A stretch of DNA of 64,000 nucleotides from Melastoma dodecandrum. Lineage: Eukaryota > Streptophyta > Magnoliopsida > Myrtales > Melastomataceae. The stretch is taken from NCBI GenBank assembly GCA_029817715.1, contig JARUPY010000075.1:1-64000 (forward strand), read 5' to 3'. Positions 12,252 to 24,141 of this stretch are shown in pieces. Position 1 is the first letter of the stretch. Every line of letters begins with the position of its first letter. The notes beneath the pieces are model-generated. The model was given only the letters and a program-made list of their open reading frames with translations. It was not told the origin of the DNA and made no database searches. A program made the translations under genes and the position numbers.

Positions 12252-12660
12252 GTTTTTCCGAAAAAATTCAGTAATCAACTATCGTTTATCCTTCTCTTAA
12301 AAATGTGTGTAAACTTCAATGTCCTGTTCTACTTGTCTTAAATTGTGTTGAATGGTGGGTATGTAAAATTTTTACTATATTTTTTGCGGTTGGCTACTGT
12401 ATATGTCGGGCCCAGAGGAAGCCCTTACAAGAAACTGGGCTCAGTGGTCAATTTTGGGCCCGGCCCATAAATTAAGATGAGGACTAAGCCCAAAGTTCTA
12501 GGATCTCATTTCGCCGACCAAACCAAACGGCGACGGTCTGTGCTATCGAAGCCGAAGCTTTTCGCACCCCCCGTCAGCTACTCCTCATCGGGCGATTTGA
12601 TTTGTTATCCGAGGAAGAAATCCTCTCCCGCTATCCGCCGGAGGTTCGACGTGCGCTTCC

Positions 12661-14846
12661 ATGGCTGCGATTTCCGGGTAGTATTGTCTCCGCCTCTGTC
12701 GGCAATCCAAGGACTAGCTTCATCGCCGGTATGACGGCCATTCCGGCACTCCTGAGTTATCCGATTTCGGTGTTTCTCGGCTAGTGCAAAGATGGAGCCG
12801 TCCTTTTTGTTGATCGTAGGACCTTTAGATGGTTGGTATATTTTGAGCAGTTGTTAGGTCTGAGTGTTTATTGAAAGCGAGTTCCATAGTCCGGAGTAGA
12901 AATCGGTTGATTGCGGACTGCAGATGGGGTAATTGAGATTTTGTCGCTTAGTTTGGGGATTGCTCCATTAGTTCCAGCTTCTGGGGGCGTTCTGCCCACA
13001 TTGCTGTTTGAGCTGATAGTGGTGGTTACTCATGAACTCGTGATATGATATCTGCATGTAGGATCTTCACTGAAGGTAGGGGTAAATGGTCCTATGTGCT
13101 TGAGTATTGGTAGCAGGAGCAGGAGTGCAGTTTCCAGAAAGCTTTTGACTGTTCGAGCGGGGTAAATTGTCCAATCCTTGTTTTATCTCAATTAGTAAGT
13201 TATTTTTGTATCTTATAGAAAGAAATTGCATAATTGCGATTAATGAATTGTCAGCTAGTACATGCTTTCTAAATGATAGATTTCAATGCCTATTTTTTGA
13301 AGGTGGGTGATAATGTGACCAGTTGCATTGTTCGCTGGACTGGTTAAATATGTGATGATCTGTATTGTGTGATTGGCAGTTAGTGCTCTACCTGTCTCAT
13401 AGTCTTCATGTCTCGAAACCTCGGTTCTGGTTAATCTATCTGTTTAATGCGGCTGGCCTCAGTTGAACTCACTAGCAATGTTACTGTTAGATGGAAAAAG
13501 ATTACCTGGATTGCGCCTTGCGGAGCTAGTCATTGCAGTAGTAGGAGAGGAGAAAGAATTAGGTAGGACTTCCATTCAGATTGTAACAGCAGTGCCAAGG
13601 CATTGATGAGTATGAAAAACATAGGTCCCTAAAACTGGTGACATGACGTAAATGAGTGTAGCACATGACATAAGTTTTCTAATAGGAGAGACCAAACCCC
13701 GTGCCGACCCCGTATTGGCCTCCTTGACTATCAAATTGCCCGGATCTTGTTGCATATATTGCCATTTCTTCACTGGCCAGGTGGTCCTGTTTGCCGCGGC
13801 TGTCAGTTCTTATGGCCTAGCTCAATCTGGAGTGACCTTTGATGAAAAAGCAATTGATAGATCATACGATGTTCCGGGAGTTACTAAACTCACCATTTTT
13901 TTGCTTCTGGGTAATTGAACCAGTAGAAAAACATTCACTTGTTAGGGCAATGCGGCGTAGCCTAATAGGGTACTGTCTAACCGATTATCTGCCATCTCTC
14001 TGGTCAATGTATCGTAATGAGTTCAAAGGTATTATTTGTTAGTTGTTATTTATATTTTTGGCTCGTTAATAAAATCGCATTTTTTTCATATGCAGAAGAG
14101 ATGATGGAAGATCAAGTAATGCAGGCATATTTGTTGGTGGATTTGTCTTAGGAGGACTTATTGTTGGAGCTCTGGGTTGTGTTTATGCACCACAGGTACT
14201 TGCGAAGAACAAAAGTTATGCCAAAAAAATGCTCAATTTTTCCTCATGTATCGTGTTTTCTATATCACGGATCAGTACTAACTTTGCATGAGATTACATA
14301 GATTAGCAAAGCCCTTGCTGGAGCAAACAGGAGGGAATTGATGAGCAGACTTCCCAAATTCATTTATGATGAGGAGAAAGCATTGGAGGTAAGTCTATCG
14401 GCGTGGGAACTACAAGGTCCTTTCTCACTACCAAGATAAATTTCACACATGAAATGGAGTTAATATTACATTTCTTAGTGATCGTGGTGATCAAGAAGAT
14501 TTCTCTCACTCCCACACCATCGGTCTCTTGCAAATGCGGATATCTTTCTTCGACAGAAAGAATCAAAGTGATTATCACCGTGATGTGCCAATTAGGCAGA
14601 AGTTGAGAACTGGGCCATGAATGGCGTTACATTACTTTAGGGGCCTCTTCCTTTTCTTTGGATGTCGTCATTCAGTCGCTCAGATTTTGAATTATCGAAT
14701 CCTTTGGGCAGCGAACACGCAAAATACTGGCGGAGAAGATCGAGCAGCTGAACTCGGCCATAGACGAGGTTTCTGCTCAGCTGCGAGCCGACGATCCCCC
14801 CAATGGATCTGCCGTGAATACAGACGAAATTGAAGCCGCCCTCTGA
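12661..14846 (+). CDS. Chloroplast inner-envelope membrane protein (Arabidopsis AT1G42960-like), one frame error in exon 1
   Basis: The Arabidopsis relative is an inner-envelope protein of unknown function. Exons: 12661-12728, 13062-13161, 14096-14195, 14302-14388, 14712-14846. The N-terminus (MAAIS, then Ser/Arg-rich to about residue 55) looks like a transit peptide. Exon 3 holds one glycine-rich transmembrane helix ([20 protein letters not shown]). Exons 4-5 encode a soluble tail with [13 protein letters not shown] and [20 protein letters not shown], probably coiled coil, ending EIEAAL. All junction phases agree if one surplus G is removed from the GGG at 12676-12678; otherwise ATG 12661 meets TAG after six codons. 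No in-frame ATG exists upstream in the other frame, so the start choice rests on this correction. It lies 410 bp downstream of eIF6. Confidence 0.75.
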
Positions 14847-16294
14847 TTTCATCGATGTGGAAACTGTAAGTGGGAAACTGTAAGTGGGAAACTTGTGCTG
14901 TTAATTCTGGGTAGATGATCGGGTTGTGTGTGATGTCGCTGTAAAAGTTCCCCGGGCGTGTCAAACTGTATAACACGTGAAATTTGTGCCATAAACAAGG
15001 GCTTCCTCCCAGAAATTGGGGATGGCTCCAGTTCCTTTGGTCTCTGGCCTCCGTCTCCTCTGTGTTTGTCGGATTGTTAATGATGCCCCCCCCCCATTTA
15101 ATCCTATACAGATTACAGACATTGGGGCTTGTCGTCCACGTGTCTCTTGGCCTTGTGGTCCCGGAACTTGGGGGGGGGGGAGAGGGGGGGGTTCACTGTC
15201 AACTAAACCCATGAATCCACTCTCGTGGGAATCTCATGGTCAGCTTAATCTTAGTTCCACCTAAGACAGATGGGTCTGAATTCACACCCTTACCACAGCT
15301 TGTATCGCAACCTACTTTTCTCTTAAAAGTGTTAAGCCCCCGAGTTTCACGTAGTGCCTTCTAAACTAGCATCGCTTGACTTATATGCTAAATTTGAGAG
15401 TAGGCCGGTTCGATATTTTTCATATGATATTAAAATTTGAAATAAAATGAACTTGAATTTAAGAGGAGCTAATGAAATGTTAACTCTTCAAGTCCCACGT
15501 AGGAAAAACCAAACTAGCGTATGTACAAAAAGGGACCCGACATTGACTACACCTGGCCTCACAGCACCATTTGTGGGGAAGAGGGGAAAACCGGTTTTAA
15601 CTGAATGGATTGGACGTGATTTGACGGTAGGCGATAGTTGATGGTCGCTTGTTCCCCTTCTCCCTTTGTCAGAACAAAGGTTGCAGCAACTCCTTTTACA
15701 TCAAATCCCAGGAGTGGACCAGAAATTATCTGAGCTCTCCAAAGGATTCAGCATCTTGGGAACCCAGAAAATGATGATGCATGGAGGAAAATTACCAAGA
15801 AGCTTCAAAGCGTTTGTAACGGAGGGACAAGACAGACTCTTTTAGGTGGTCACCGCCGGGGACATTTTTGCTGGCGGGTAATAGAGAAGAAAGTCCCAAA
15901 ATTCCTAGGATCACTATTACTTGAAATATCGACTTTGTCTGCTCGAGTGGTCACGTAACTTGATATAACTCTGCAAGCATTGGTGGCTCCTGTGGATCAC
16001 TTTCATCATTACTTCCCCAGAAACTTGCTTGCCTTTAGGGGATGCCAAATTTTGTAATAGAAAATTGGGCTAAGTCAAGAAATTCATTCTTTCCTCGAAA
16101 CCTGAAAAACGATCAAACACCTCTTCAAGGGAAACCCAGCCTGCTTTTACTTTGTCATCTTCTGTTTTCATGTCAATGGGTGTTGAAAATAGATGCAAAA
16201 CTCAGGGTTGACCCTACTTTAGAGTATGTCTGCGGCGAATGGTGAACTCTCCCAGATAGTTGAAAAGCAGAAATACCATGGCAGCACCAAAGAC
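14847..16294. other. Spacer between convergent genes
   Basis: Convergent 3' flanks of the envelope-protein gene (plus) and the ATP23-like gene (minus). It holds a 14-bp direct duplication (GTAAGTGGGAAACT at about 14869-14896), a C run near 15087 and G runs near 15171-15190. No gene was recognised. Confidence 0.5.
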
Positions 16295-17791
16295 TTAAGG
16301 AGCTCGGTCAAAGGGCTGTGTATCATTGTAACAGATGTCCCAAACGGCATCCATTGCGTCGCTCGCCGCTATCTCGGAGCAGTGAGGGTTTGCCGCAACT
16401 GCCTTCAGTACTCTTCTCCTCATGCATTCCTTCAAAATTCGTTTCGATTCAGTTCAATTCAAACGCAGTTGAATCAGTATTTCATTGGAGCATATCACAG
16501 TTTATGACATATTCTCTTTTAACTTCGCATTGCATATCTTGTAAATGAGGAAAAGGTTTGATATACACCCGGCAGAGACCAAGGAGCAAAATAGAACAAC
16601 TATAGCACCTGTTCGCGGCCGCGAATCTTCACATTTCCGCGGAGCTGCTCGCATTTGTAATGGCAATCACCTCTCAAGTGGTTGGCACGAATCTGAAAAA
16701 TGGACATGGCCTCCAATAAAAAAACCCAAATCATATCACAAAGAAGGGACCTGCAACCTGGGTGTATATAAATGCATACCAGTATGGTGGGCATAATTAG
16801 CCCAGTTCAAGTTTGCAGCTCGACAATCATCTTAAGCATTGACGAGTTAATGATCGATGACTTGATTCATGTCATCCTGTCTTCTCATGTGATTGCTACA
16901 CACAATTATCTGAAACCGGGCAAATAAAATGAATATCCCTCGCATCAACTCATCTCAAGGAAGAAAATATGGTGTCAGTACAAAAAACTTGGCAAACAAG
17001 TATATGAGGCTTTGGTTAACAATTGCAGAAAACAAATATTCAGCTATTCCACACATCACAAGTACATAACTCTATTATGGTGTGCCATCACCTCCTCTTA
17101 AGAAATATAAATACAAAAACCATTAACCAGATTGCTTAACAAATCGAAGACCTTGACAGCACAGATGGGGCAAATTCAGCTTTTGTGCTCCACGATTATC
17201 ACAGCTCATGTACTCGTGCCCACCCTTAGATCACATAACCTCGATTTAAAAACAATCATAAATCACCTCAATCCACCCTTTCTCCACAAAGATCAGCTAA
17301 CATTTTCGACATCAAAGAGACATTCGGTTGCACTCATCCAACAGTATAGATCCCGAACGACATAGCTGGGCAAGTAGTAACCAAAATCAATGCTACAAAG
17401 TTAGGAAACTGAAACAAAGCAAACGAAGGACTCGATCCAAATGAAAAACATACACAGTTAACAACACTACCCCTTTGCCGGGCACATATCCGCCGGTGAT
17501 TTGCTTGTCACAAGTGACTGCCCCGATCAAATCTGGCCCTACCGAGCATCCGGCTTTCGCCAAACGCTCTCTTAGGAACTTCACCGTGGGTGCTACAAAA
17601 CCCCCAAAAGAAAACTTCAACACCCGCCATTTGAACAAAGGGAAGAAAAGATTCAAGGAGCGTGGAGGGATTGCCGGGGATTACTCACTCTTGAGGCTTT
17701 TCTGGATCATGTCATCGCATTCCTCGACGGAGATTCCGCCGGCGGCTGCGGCGGCCGGCCCTTTCTCCGCCGCAGAACCTTGTTCTCCCAT
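16295..17791 (-). pseudogene. ATP23: ATP23-like mitochondrial metalloprotease gene with destroyed HExxH motif
   Basis: ATP23 is an intermembrane-space zinc metalloprotease and ATP-synthase assembly chaperone (M76). Exons on minus: 17791-17689, 17592-17471, 16909-16780, 16692-16609, 16429-16295. Exon 1 gives MGEQGSAAEKGP and ISVEECDDMIQKSLK. Exon 2 gives VKFLRERLAKAGCSVGP then IGAVTCDKQITGGYVPGKG. Exon 4 gives LRGDCHYKCEQLRG. Exon 5 gives MRRRVLKAVAANPHCSE, AMDAVWDICYNDTQPFDRAP and a normal stop. Exon 3 keeps IIVCSNHM and DDCRAANLNW, but where the family has HELIHAYDD it reads His-stop-Leu-Val-Asn-Ala-stop-Asp-Asp. The Glu codon is now TAA, the second zinc His is Asn, and Tyr is TAA. The CSE part of the next block is also missing and the exon 3/4 phase is off. 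The damage is by substitution, so this looks like a true pseudogene. Confidence 0.82.
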
Positions 17792-18265
17792 GGTCTCGGT
17801 GTTTATAAGGGTTTATGCCGATGTACTCATTTCATTGCCATTTATTACATCCTCAATATTTATACCCGCGCTGTCGGGTCAAGCTATGAAACTCGCTAAC
17901 AATGTCATGGTTAAGCCCTTTCTGTCAATCCACCCTAAAAGCAACGAACTTTGGACACAATCTGAGAGTTTTTACATCCGTTTCCGTTTCCCGTGCTCAT
18001 TTCCAATTTCCATCCCAGGTGTCGTCCCATGGAGCAACCTCTGCTCCAAATGTCCGAGCGAGAAATCTGCAATCTCTTACCTCTAGATGGCCCTCCGTTC
18101 CCCTTCTCCCATTCCTTGGCTCTGTGTGATTTTGAGTCCAAGATGCGTGATTTGGTCGAAAACCTTTGTGGGCAACGTTTCTCCATTTTCTTTCGCGAGG
18201 AAATGTTTGATGGGTGATCGCAAGGTCTGTTCTTTCGGTTATTCGGCGGAGTGAAACGGCGGGAG
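17792..18265. promoter_or_regulatory. Divergent intergenic region, ATP23-like (minus) / PP2C (plus)
   Basis: 474 bp between the two start codons. Plus-strand frames through it have no domain. It must hold both promoters or a shared one; no clear TATA element was identified. Confidence 0.45.
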
Positions 18266-19815
18266 ATGATGGCGGAGGTCAATGGGTCCACGGCGAACGC
18301 GTCTGAGGGCGTGTCGAGGTTGTGGGGGGGTAAGGGGAGCGTCAACTCCATGGAGGATGAGGATGGAGATTTTGTCAATAGCATGCCTTCCACGAGAAGA
18401 GGGAAGCCACCCAGGAGCCTGTCCATGATGCGGCATTGTAGCAGCACGGCTTGGCTGAATGATTCGGTAGGTGTAGCTTGGTTCGATGTGATCCCGAGTT
18501 GTTTGATGGAATTCCTAAGTGGAGGAATGTTTGCAGCGATAGTTGTTACTTACGCCTACGCTTGAATACGTTTTTTGTGGGATTGATCGCTGTTTCTAGG
18601 ACGGGATGACGAGCTTCAGGTCACCGGTGACGGAGAAATCGGAGGAATTTCTTCCTGTTTTCCGCTCGGGCAGTTGTTCGGAGAAAGGGCCCAAACAGTA
18701 CATGGAAGATGAACATCTTTGCGTGGATAATCTGAACGAGCACATGGGTTGGAGCATGGATGTGCCTTCTCCTAGTGCATTCTATGGGGTATGTCATGAG
18801 TTTTTATGCGCCTTTGATTTGTTTGGTGCGCACCAACTTCCCTCGCTGCACTGCAGGTATTCGACGGGCATAATGGTATCGATGCAGCAGCATTTATCAA
18901 GACTAACCTCCTTAAGTTTATCGTCGACGACTCTAACTTCCCACTTGGCATAAAGAAAGCTGTGAAGAGTGCTTTTGCGAAAGCGGATCTTGCATTTGCT
19001 AATGCAAAATGCTTGGATAGTTCATCTGGGACAACTGCACTGACTGCCCTAATTTTAGGAAGGTGAGGAGAATCGTTTGCCCCTCTTTCTGGAAATCTGA
19101 TGATCTTGAATGTCTGCCAAGGCCAGAGTGAGTACGTGGCGTAGTGATGTTATACGGCTTTGAATTAAGATTATGCAATTCGATGGATAGGAATGACTAG
19201 AAATGACATCCATTTGATCTCTCTGCAGTTGCAATCACTTAGATTGTGTGCTTTTGCAGAACCCTGGTGATTGCTAATGCTGGTGACTCGAGAGCTGTTC
19301 TGGGAAAAAGGGGAAGGGCGGTAGAGCTGTCAAAGGACCACAAACCGAACTGCTCTTCCGAAAGGATGAGAATCGAGAAAATGGGCGGAGTTATTTACGA
19401 TGGCTATCTTAACGGCCAGCTGTCGGTGGCACGTGCCATCGGGGACTGGCACATCAAAGGCTCTAAAGGTTCCAAAGGTCCACTGAGCTCGGAGCCGGAG
19501 TTGGAAGAGCTATTGTTGACAGAAGAAGATGAGTTCCTCATAATCGGGTGCGACGGCCTGTGGGACGTGATGAGCAGCCAGTGTGCGGTTACTATGGTCC
19601 GGGGAGAGCTGATGAAACACAACAACCCAGAAAGATGCTCCAGAGCCCTCGTCAAGGAGGCGCTCCAGCGCAACACGTGCGACAACCTGACAGTCCTCGT
19701 CGTCTGCTTCTCATGCGATCCACCCCTGAAGATCGAGATCCCAAAGTCGTGCAAGAGGAGGAGCATATCGGTGGAAGGACTCGACGTCCTCAAGGGGGTG
19801 TTGAACGGTATGTGA
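18266..19815 (+). CDS. Protein phosphatase 2C, PP2C27/PP2C22-like
   Basis: Mn/Mg-dependent Ser/Thr phosphatase (PPM family, plant group D-like). Exons 18266-18466, 18600-18788, 18857-19062, 19260-19815; 383 residues, all phases consistent and fully open. Residues 1-65 are a Ser-rich, acidic, probably disordered N-terminus. The catalytic domain starts near residue 75 ([20 protein letters not shown]). Metal-site motifs seen: MEDEH; VFDGHNG (family usually DGHGG, so one Gly is Asn); [69 protein letters not shown]. It ends in a basic RRSIS segment. The start is the first of two adjacent ATGs. Molecular function is secure; the substrate is unknown. Confidence 0.93.
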
Positions 19816-20980
19816 TTAGACTTTTTTGGCAATGGATGGCTATGTCGAATAGGTCAGTCGGTTGTTAATTGCATCGAGCAGGCGATTTTGCTTGCTTCCT
19901 TCTCTGCTCCAAAAGAAAACTACAGCAAAAACCATAGCTGTAAAAATCTGAGGCATTTTTCTTGTAATTTCCTCTTGGCTTAGTTTTGGATAAAATCTGT
20001 AGCTGACCCGGATTCTTGTTTGAGTAATGCTCTTTTTATCTTCAATCACTGCACCTTCACTTCCCAGAAAAATGAATACAGGACATTCTCTACAATCTGG
20101 ACTGTTGTCTATGTGCTCTCTGACAAATTCGACAAGTTATGATGCTTGAGGAGAAATGTATTTGGGCTTAGTTAGCAGCGTGTGTTCTGCATCAACACAC
20201 ATGCAAAAGTAAGAATTGGATACATATATTATATATTATTTGACATGTATACGAAAAGCATTGGACAAGTATCCGATAATGCAACTATGCATAAATAAAG
20301 AGGAAACTGAATCCGTTTTTGTTCCCTATTTTGTACGTCATAAAACGAAAATTACAAATCCTATAAAGTTTATTTTTCCTTGTAAAATTTAAAGAAAAAA
20401 TTATTATTTTTTATTTTCTAAGGTGTTATTAAACTGTCTCAAAAATAACTTTGCAGTGGAAAGACAGCTGCCCTGCTGACATAAAGATGTAAAAGCAAAT
20501 ATATAAATAAAGTCGGTAGGAACGATGTGATGTTATCCAATCATGCTTATTTCATCGGTGTTATAAAATTCACACCTCACTTTTCTTCCCTAAACTTTTG
20601 TTGAGTAAATAAAAGGAAAATACAGATTCTGTCGTTTGTTTTTCTTACTAACATAACGAGGATGTAAGAAGGAAGAAGAAAAAGAAGAGGAAGACAACAT
20701 TTGGGCAAAGAAGAGAGAAAAGTGGAGAGAACAAACGATCCCCCTGCATTGCATCTCCCACACACGTATTCTCTCTTTCCCTTCTTCTTCTTCTTCTTCT
20801 TCTTTCCTTTCATTCACTTCCTCTGTTTTTCCCATCACCCGCCTTTTATTTCTGCGTGTAATTCTTAAAGGTGAGAGCCTTTTGGCATCCATTTTGGATC
20901 CGTTTGGGATCGACCCGCGATCGGAAACTCGGAAAAGGTTGGGACTTAGGAGGTGGGTTGGTGAAGGAGGTGCCGGGAGG
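19816..20980. other. Spacer and SRPK upstream region
   Basis: AT-rich (20200-20480). A (CTT)n-type microsatellite lies at about 20782-20806 on the plus strand within the likely 5'UTR or promoter of the kinase gene. No other gene was seen. Confidence 0.55.
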
Positions 20981-22910
20981 ATGTCGTGTTCTTCGTCGTC
21001 AGGGGGGTCGGAAGAGGAGGACGAGGGGATGGAGAATTACAGGAAGGGAGGTTACCATGCTGTCCGAATAGGGGATCAGTTTGGGGGAGGGAGGTACGTC
21101 GCCCAGAGGAAGCTCGGTTGGGGTCAGTTCTCCACTGTCTGGCTCGCCTTCGACACCCTCTCCTCTGTAATATCCACAATCCCTCTCCCACCCTCTCCTC
21201 TCTCTGTATGTGCCTGTGTTTGGTATTTTTAGGATCATAGGAGCTGGATCAATGTATTGTTTGTTCTTATTCAGCTCTGATTTTTTTTAGAGATGAACCA
21301 GTTGTTCTCCATGGGAAAGCTTGTGAAGAGAACGTCTCCAGGCATGAAGCAGTTGCAATGGTTCTTACCAGAAAAAAGATAATTGGTTTTGGTTGTTGCA
21401 ATTTCGCTGTTTGTTATTTGGAAGTTGTTGGTTCATTTGACCTGTGCGACGAATCTTTCAATTTTGGTCTTGCTTGTTTTCCGGGTTCTCGCGCCTGTTT
21501 CTGAATGATTGGAACTAATGTGCATCACCTGCATTCTCTTTCGTGCTCATCTCTGTTACCTTCATCTGAATTATGGCTCTTGTCTTGTTGATTGTGCTTT
21601 TGTTGGTATGTTGTCTATTCAGAAATATGTCGCGCTGAAGATTCAGAAGAGTGCAGCACAGTTTGCTCAGGCCGCCCTTCACGAGATTGAACTCCTGTTA
21701 GCGATTGCGGAGGGTGACCCTGAAAACTCCAAGTGCATCGTCCGACTGATTGACCACTTCAAGCACTCGGGGCCCAATGGGCAGCATCATTGCATGGTCC
21801 TCGAATTCATGGGTGACAGCTTACTCCAACTGATCAAATATAATCGTTACAAAGGCCTCGAGTTGAACAAAGTCAGGGAGATCTGCAAATGCATTTTGAT
21901 TGGTCTGGACTACTTGCATCGTGAACTCGGCCTTATACATACCGATTTGAAGCCTGAAAACATACTTCTCTGTTCAACCATTGACCCTGCTAAAGACCCA
22001 ATTCGGTCCGGTGCTGCTCCTGTGCTCGAGAGGCAAGAGGGGAACTTGAACGGCGGTTCGACCATGAGTATCATAGAGAAAAGGTTGAAAAGAAGGGCGA
22101 AAAGGGCTGCCGCCAAGATCTCGGGAAGGAAATCTCCGACGGGGGGAGTGACTCAGAAATCTCGACGAAACTTAGATGGCATTGACTTCAGCTGTAAGCT
22201 GGTTGATTTTGGAAATGCCTGTTTGGCTGACAAGCGATTCGCAGAAGAGATACAGACAAGACAATACAGAGCTCCTGAAGTGATTCTACAGTCCGGATAC
22301 TCGTTTTTGGTAGACATGTGGTCGTTTGCTTGCACAGCCTTTGAGCTTGCTACTGGCGACATGTTATTCGCCCCCAAAGTCGGTCAAGGATTCAGCGAGG
22401 ATGAGGTATGTAAATCACACATCCACATTCGGGTTGGATGACCCGAACTTTACCATGGCCACTTTTCAGTGAATGAAGTGTCACGAGGGAATACTTATGA
22501 ATGATTTCAGGATCATCTCGCGCTGATGATGGAGCTTCTCGGCAAGATACCTAAGAAGGTAACTGCGCCCAATTCTTCGCTTCTTTGGTTTTTGCTATGC
22601 TAATAAGTTTTCAAGCTTTCGAAAACTAATCCTCGCTTCCTTGATCGCTGATCAGATTGCTACTGGAGGAATTAAGTCAAAGGATTTCTTCGACAGATAT
22701 GGCGACCTAAAGAGGATCCGTAGACTGAAATCATGCCCGATGGATAGACTGCTTGTGGACAGGTACAAGTTCCCTGAGACCGAAGCCCGTGAGTTCGCGG
22801 AGTTCCTAAACCCACTTCTAGACTTCGCCCCAGAGAAGCGGCCGACAGCTCAGCAGTGCCTGCAGCATCCATGGCTGGCGTCACAAAGCGAAGGTAATGT
22901 AGAAGCTTGA
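20981..22910 (+). CDS. SR-protein-specific kinase (SRPK), plant group II type
   Basis: Phosphorylates Arg/Ser-rich splicing factors in nucleus and cytoplasm. Exons 20981-21166, 21623-22405, 22511-22558, 22656-22910; 423 residues, all in phase. Motifs: glycine loop LGWGQFSTVW (about residue 47), VALK lysine in YVALKIQKS (64-72), catalytic loop HTDLKPEN (HTD replaces HRD, as in SRPKs), DFGNAC, and activation-segment RQYRAPEVILQSGY. The spacer between kinase lobes is short, about 75 residues, and basic (KRLKRRAKRAAAK), a possible nuclear signal. C-lobe exons give RIRRLKSCPMDRLLVDRYKF and KRPTAQQCLQHPWL. The length matches the approximately 440-residue Arabidopsis group. ATG 20981 is chosen because the open frame upstream has only a TTG. 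Confidence 0.93.
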
Positions 22911-23537
22911 AGTCGGAGTGAGCGAGCATCCTTGAGATTACAAGGAGAAGAGAATTCGTAATGTTCCAAAATAAAATTTTGGGACAACATTTTTGCTACA
23001 TGATTTTATGCGCTGTCTTTCTTTCTTTCTTTTATATTTTTATGATATTTTCTGGTCTGGCAATTGAATCCATTGATTGTAACATTTAATCCTTAAACTT
23101 AATTCAAAATATTTTCACAAAAGTAAGGAAAAGATCCAGGCCCTTTGCGAAACACTGCTGCATTCCTGCCTCTGTTCTCAACTTCAAGTCTTTACAGTTC
23201 TGGGCGTTTGCGCAATCTTCCCAGGATTTCATTCGTTCTGATCCCCGAAAACCCACTTCTGCATAGGCATGGGCACGGAAGGCATGGCATTGTTGCGGGG
23301 TGAAGCAATAATTTACAGTGATGTGGAGTCCCCGGTCACTGGAGGACCACTCGCATCGCGATCGACCGATGGGAGTCTTTCCCATTTTGCATCAGGCCTA
23401 CCCTAGTCATTGGCCTCTTCTCATTCACTCTGTTTCCTCCCATTCGACAGGATTTACCCGGGAACCTGAATGATTTCTCCCTGTTTTGGTAAGCAGTTAC
23501 CTCGCCTATTCTATTAGTCCTTCAGAACGGCAACAAC
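22911..23537. other. Convergent 3' flank
   Basis: Lies between the SRPK stop and the end of the minus-strand plant-specific gene. AT-rich with a (TTTC)-like patch near 23018-23040. No coding signature. Confidence 0.5.
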
Positions 23538-24141
23538 TTATCCATCACATCTAGCAGTGTCCACTTCAACCGCATTCAAACGCCGGGGTTTCTTCTTCCT
23601 AACACCCTTCATGTCATTACTCCAATAAAGCTCAAGTTTAATAGGGGAACTACTCATACCATCGAGCAAGCTCTTCATCCGCACTACAGTTCTCGAATAA
23701 CTTTCATTTCCCATGCAAAGGAGTTCACCGGACATGCTTCTTGGCCTTATTTCTCTTCAAATACAGGTCCTTGCCTTCCGGTTCCTCGGAAAAAGATGCT
23801 ACTAAATCTAAGGCATTCTTGGCAGCTGCCATGGCCTTCACTGCGATAGCAGCCTTCTCTTCTTGAAGGGCTCGAGCTGCCCTTGCAGCTTTAGTTGCTG
23901 TCATGGCAGCTGAGATTGAAGCCTCTGCAATCTCCTCATGAGATAGGTTGGATTTATCGGAATGAGAGTTCAACAAACAGATGAGCCGGGCATCAAATAC
24001 ACCTGACGTAACGGGAGAGGGGAAGTTGACACACAGCGCCCGACAATTCCAGTCTATCTCGGAATTTGCGAGAAGCCTCTTCCTCGGTGGCAAGAGCACA
24101 CCAGCAGGCAACTGATTGACAACACATACTCGAGGTTCCAT
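23538..24141 (-). CDS. Plant-specific conserved protein, MEPRVCV...LPAGVLLPPRKRLLA family, frame-broken and short
   Basis: I recognise the N-terminal signature (MEPRVCVVNQLPAGVLLPPR, then KRLLA) and an Ala-rich block (SHEEIAEASISAAMTATKAA, EEKAAIAVKAMAAAKNALDL) of an uncharacterised plant protein family, but know no function. From ATG 24141 the frame stays open to KKHV at about 23735, then hits a stop. The expected continuation (family KKHVPV-LL) resumes in another frame as ELLCMGNES and runs to a stop at 23538. The join needs two bases that look lost from short runs (near 23730-23736). The C-terminal part is far shorter than the 300+ residues I expect for the family and is basic (GVRKKKPRR). 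The Ala-rich segment is probably a helix or coiled coil. Upstream (24142-24600) looks like 5'UTR with an intron. Confidence 0.6.

Noticed and set aside
17475..18086. 203-codon plus-strand frame overlapping ATP23 exons 1 and 2
   Set aside because: It is antisense to recognised ATP23 exons and has no known domain.
20882..20980. Longer SRPK N-terminus in the same frame
   Set aside because: It would begin at TTG; the first in-frame ATG is 20981.
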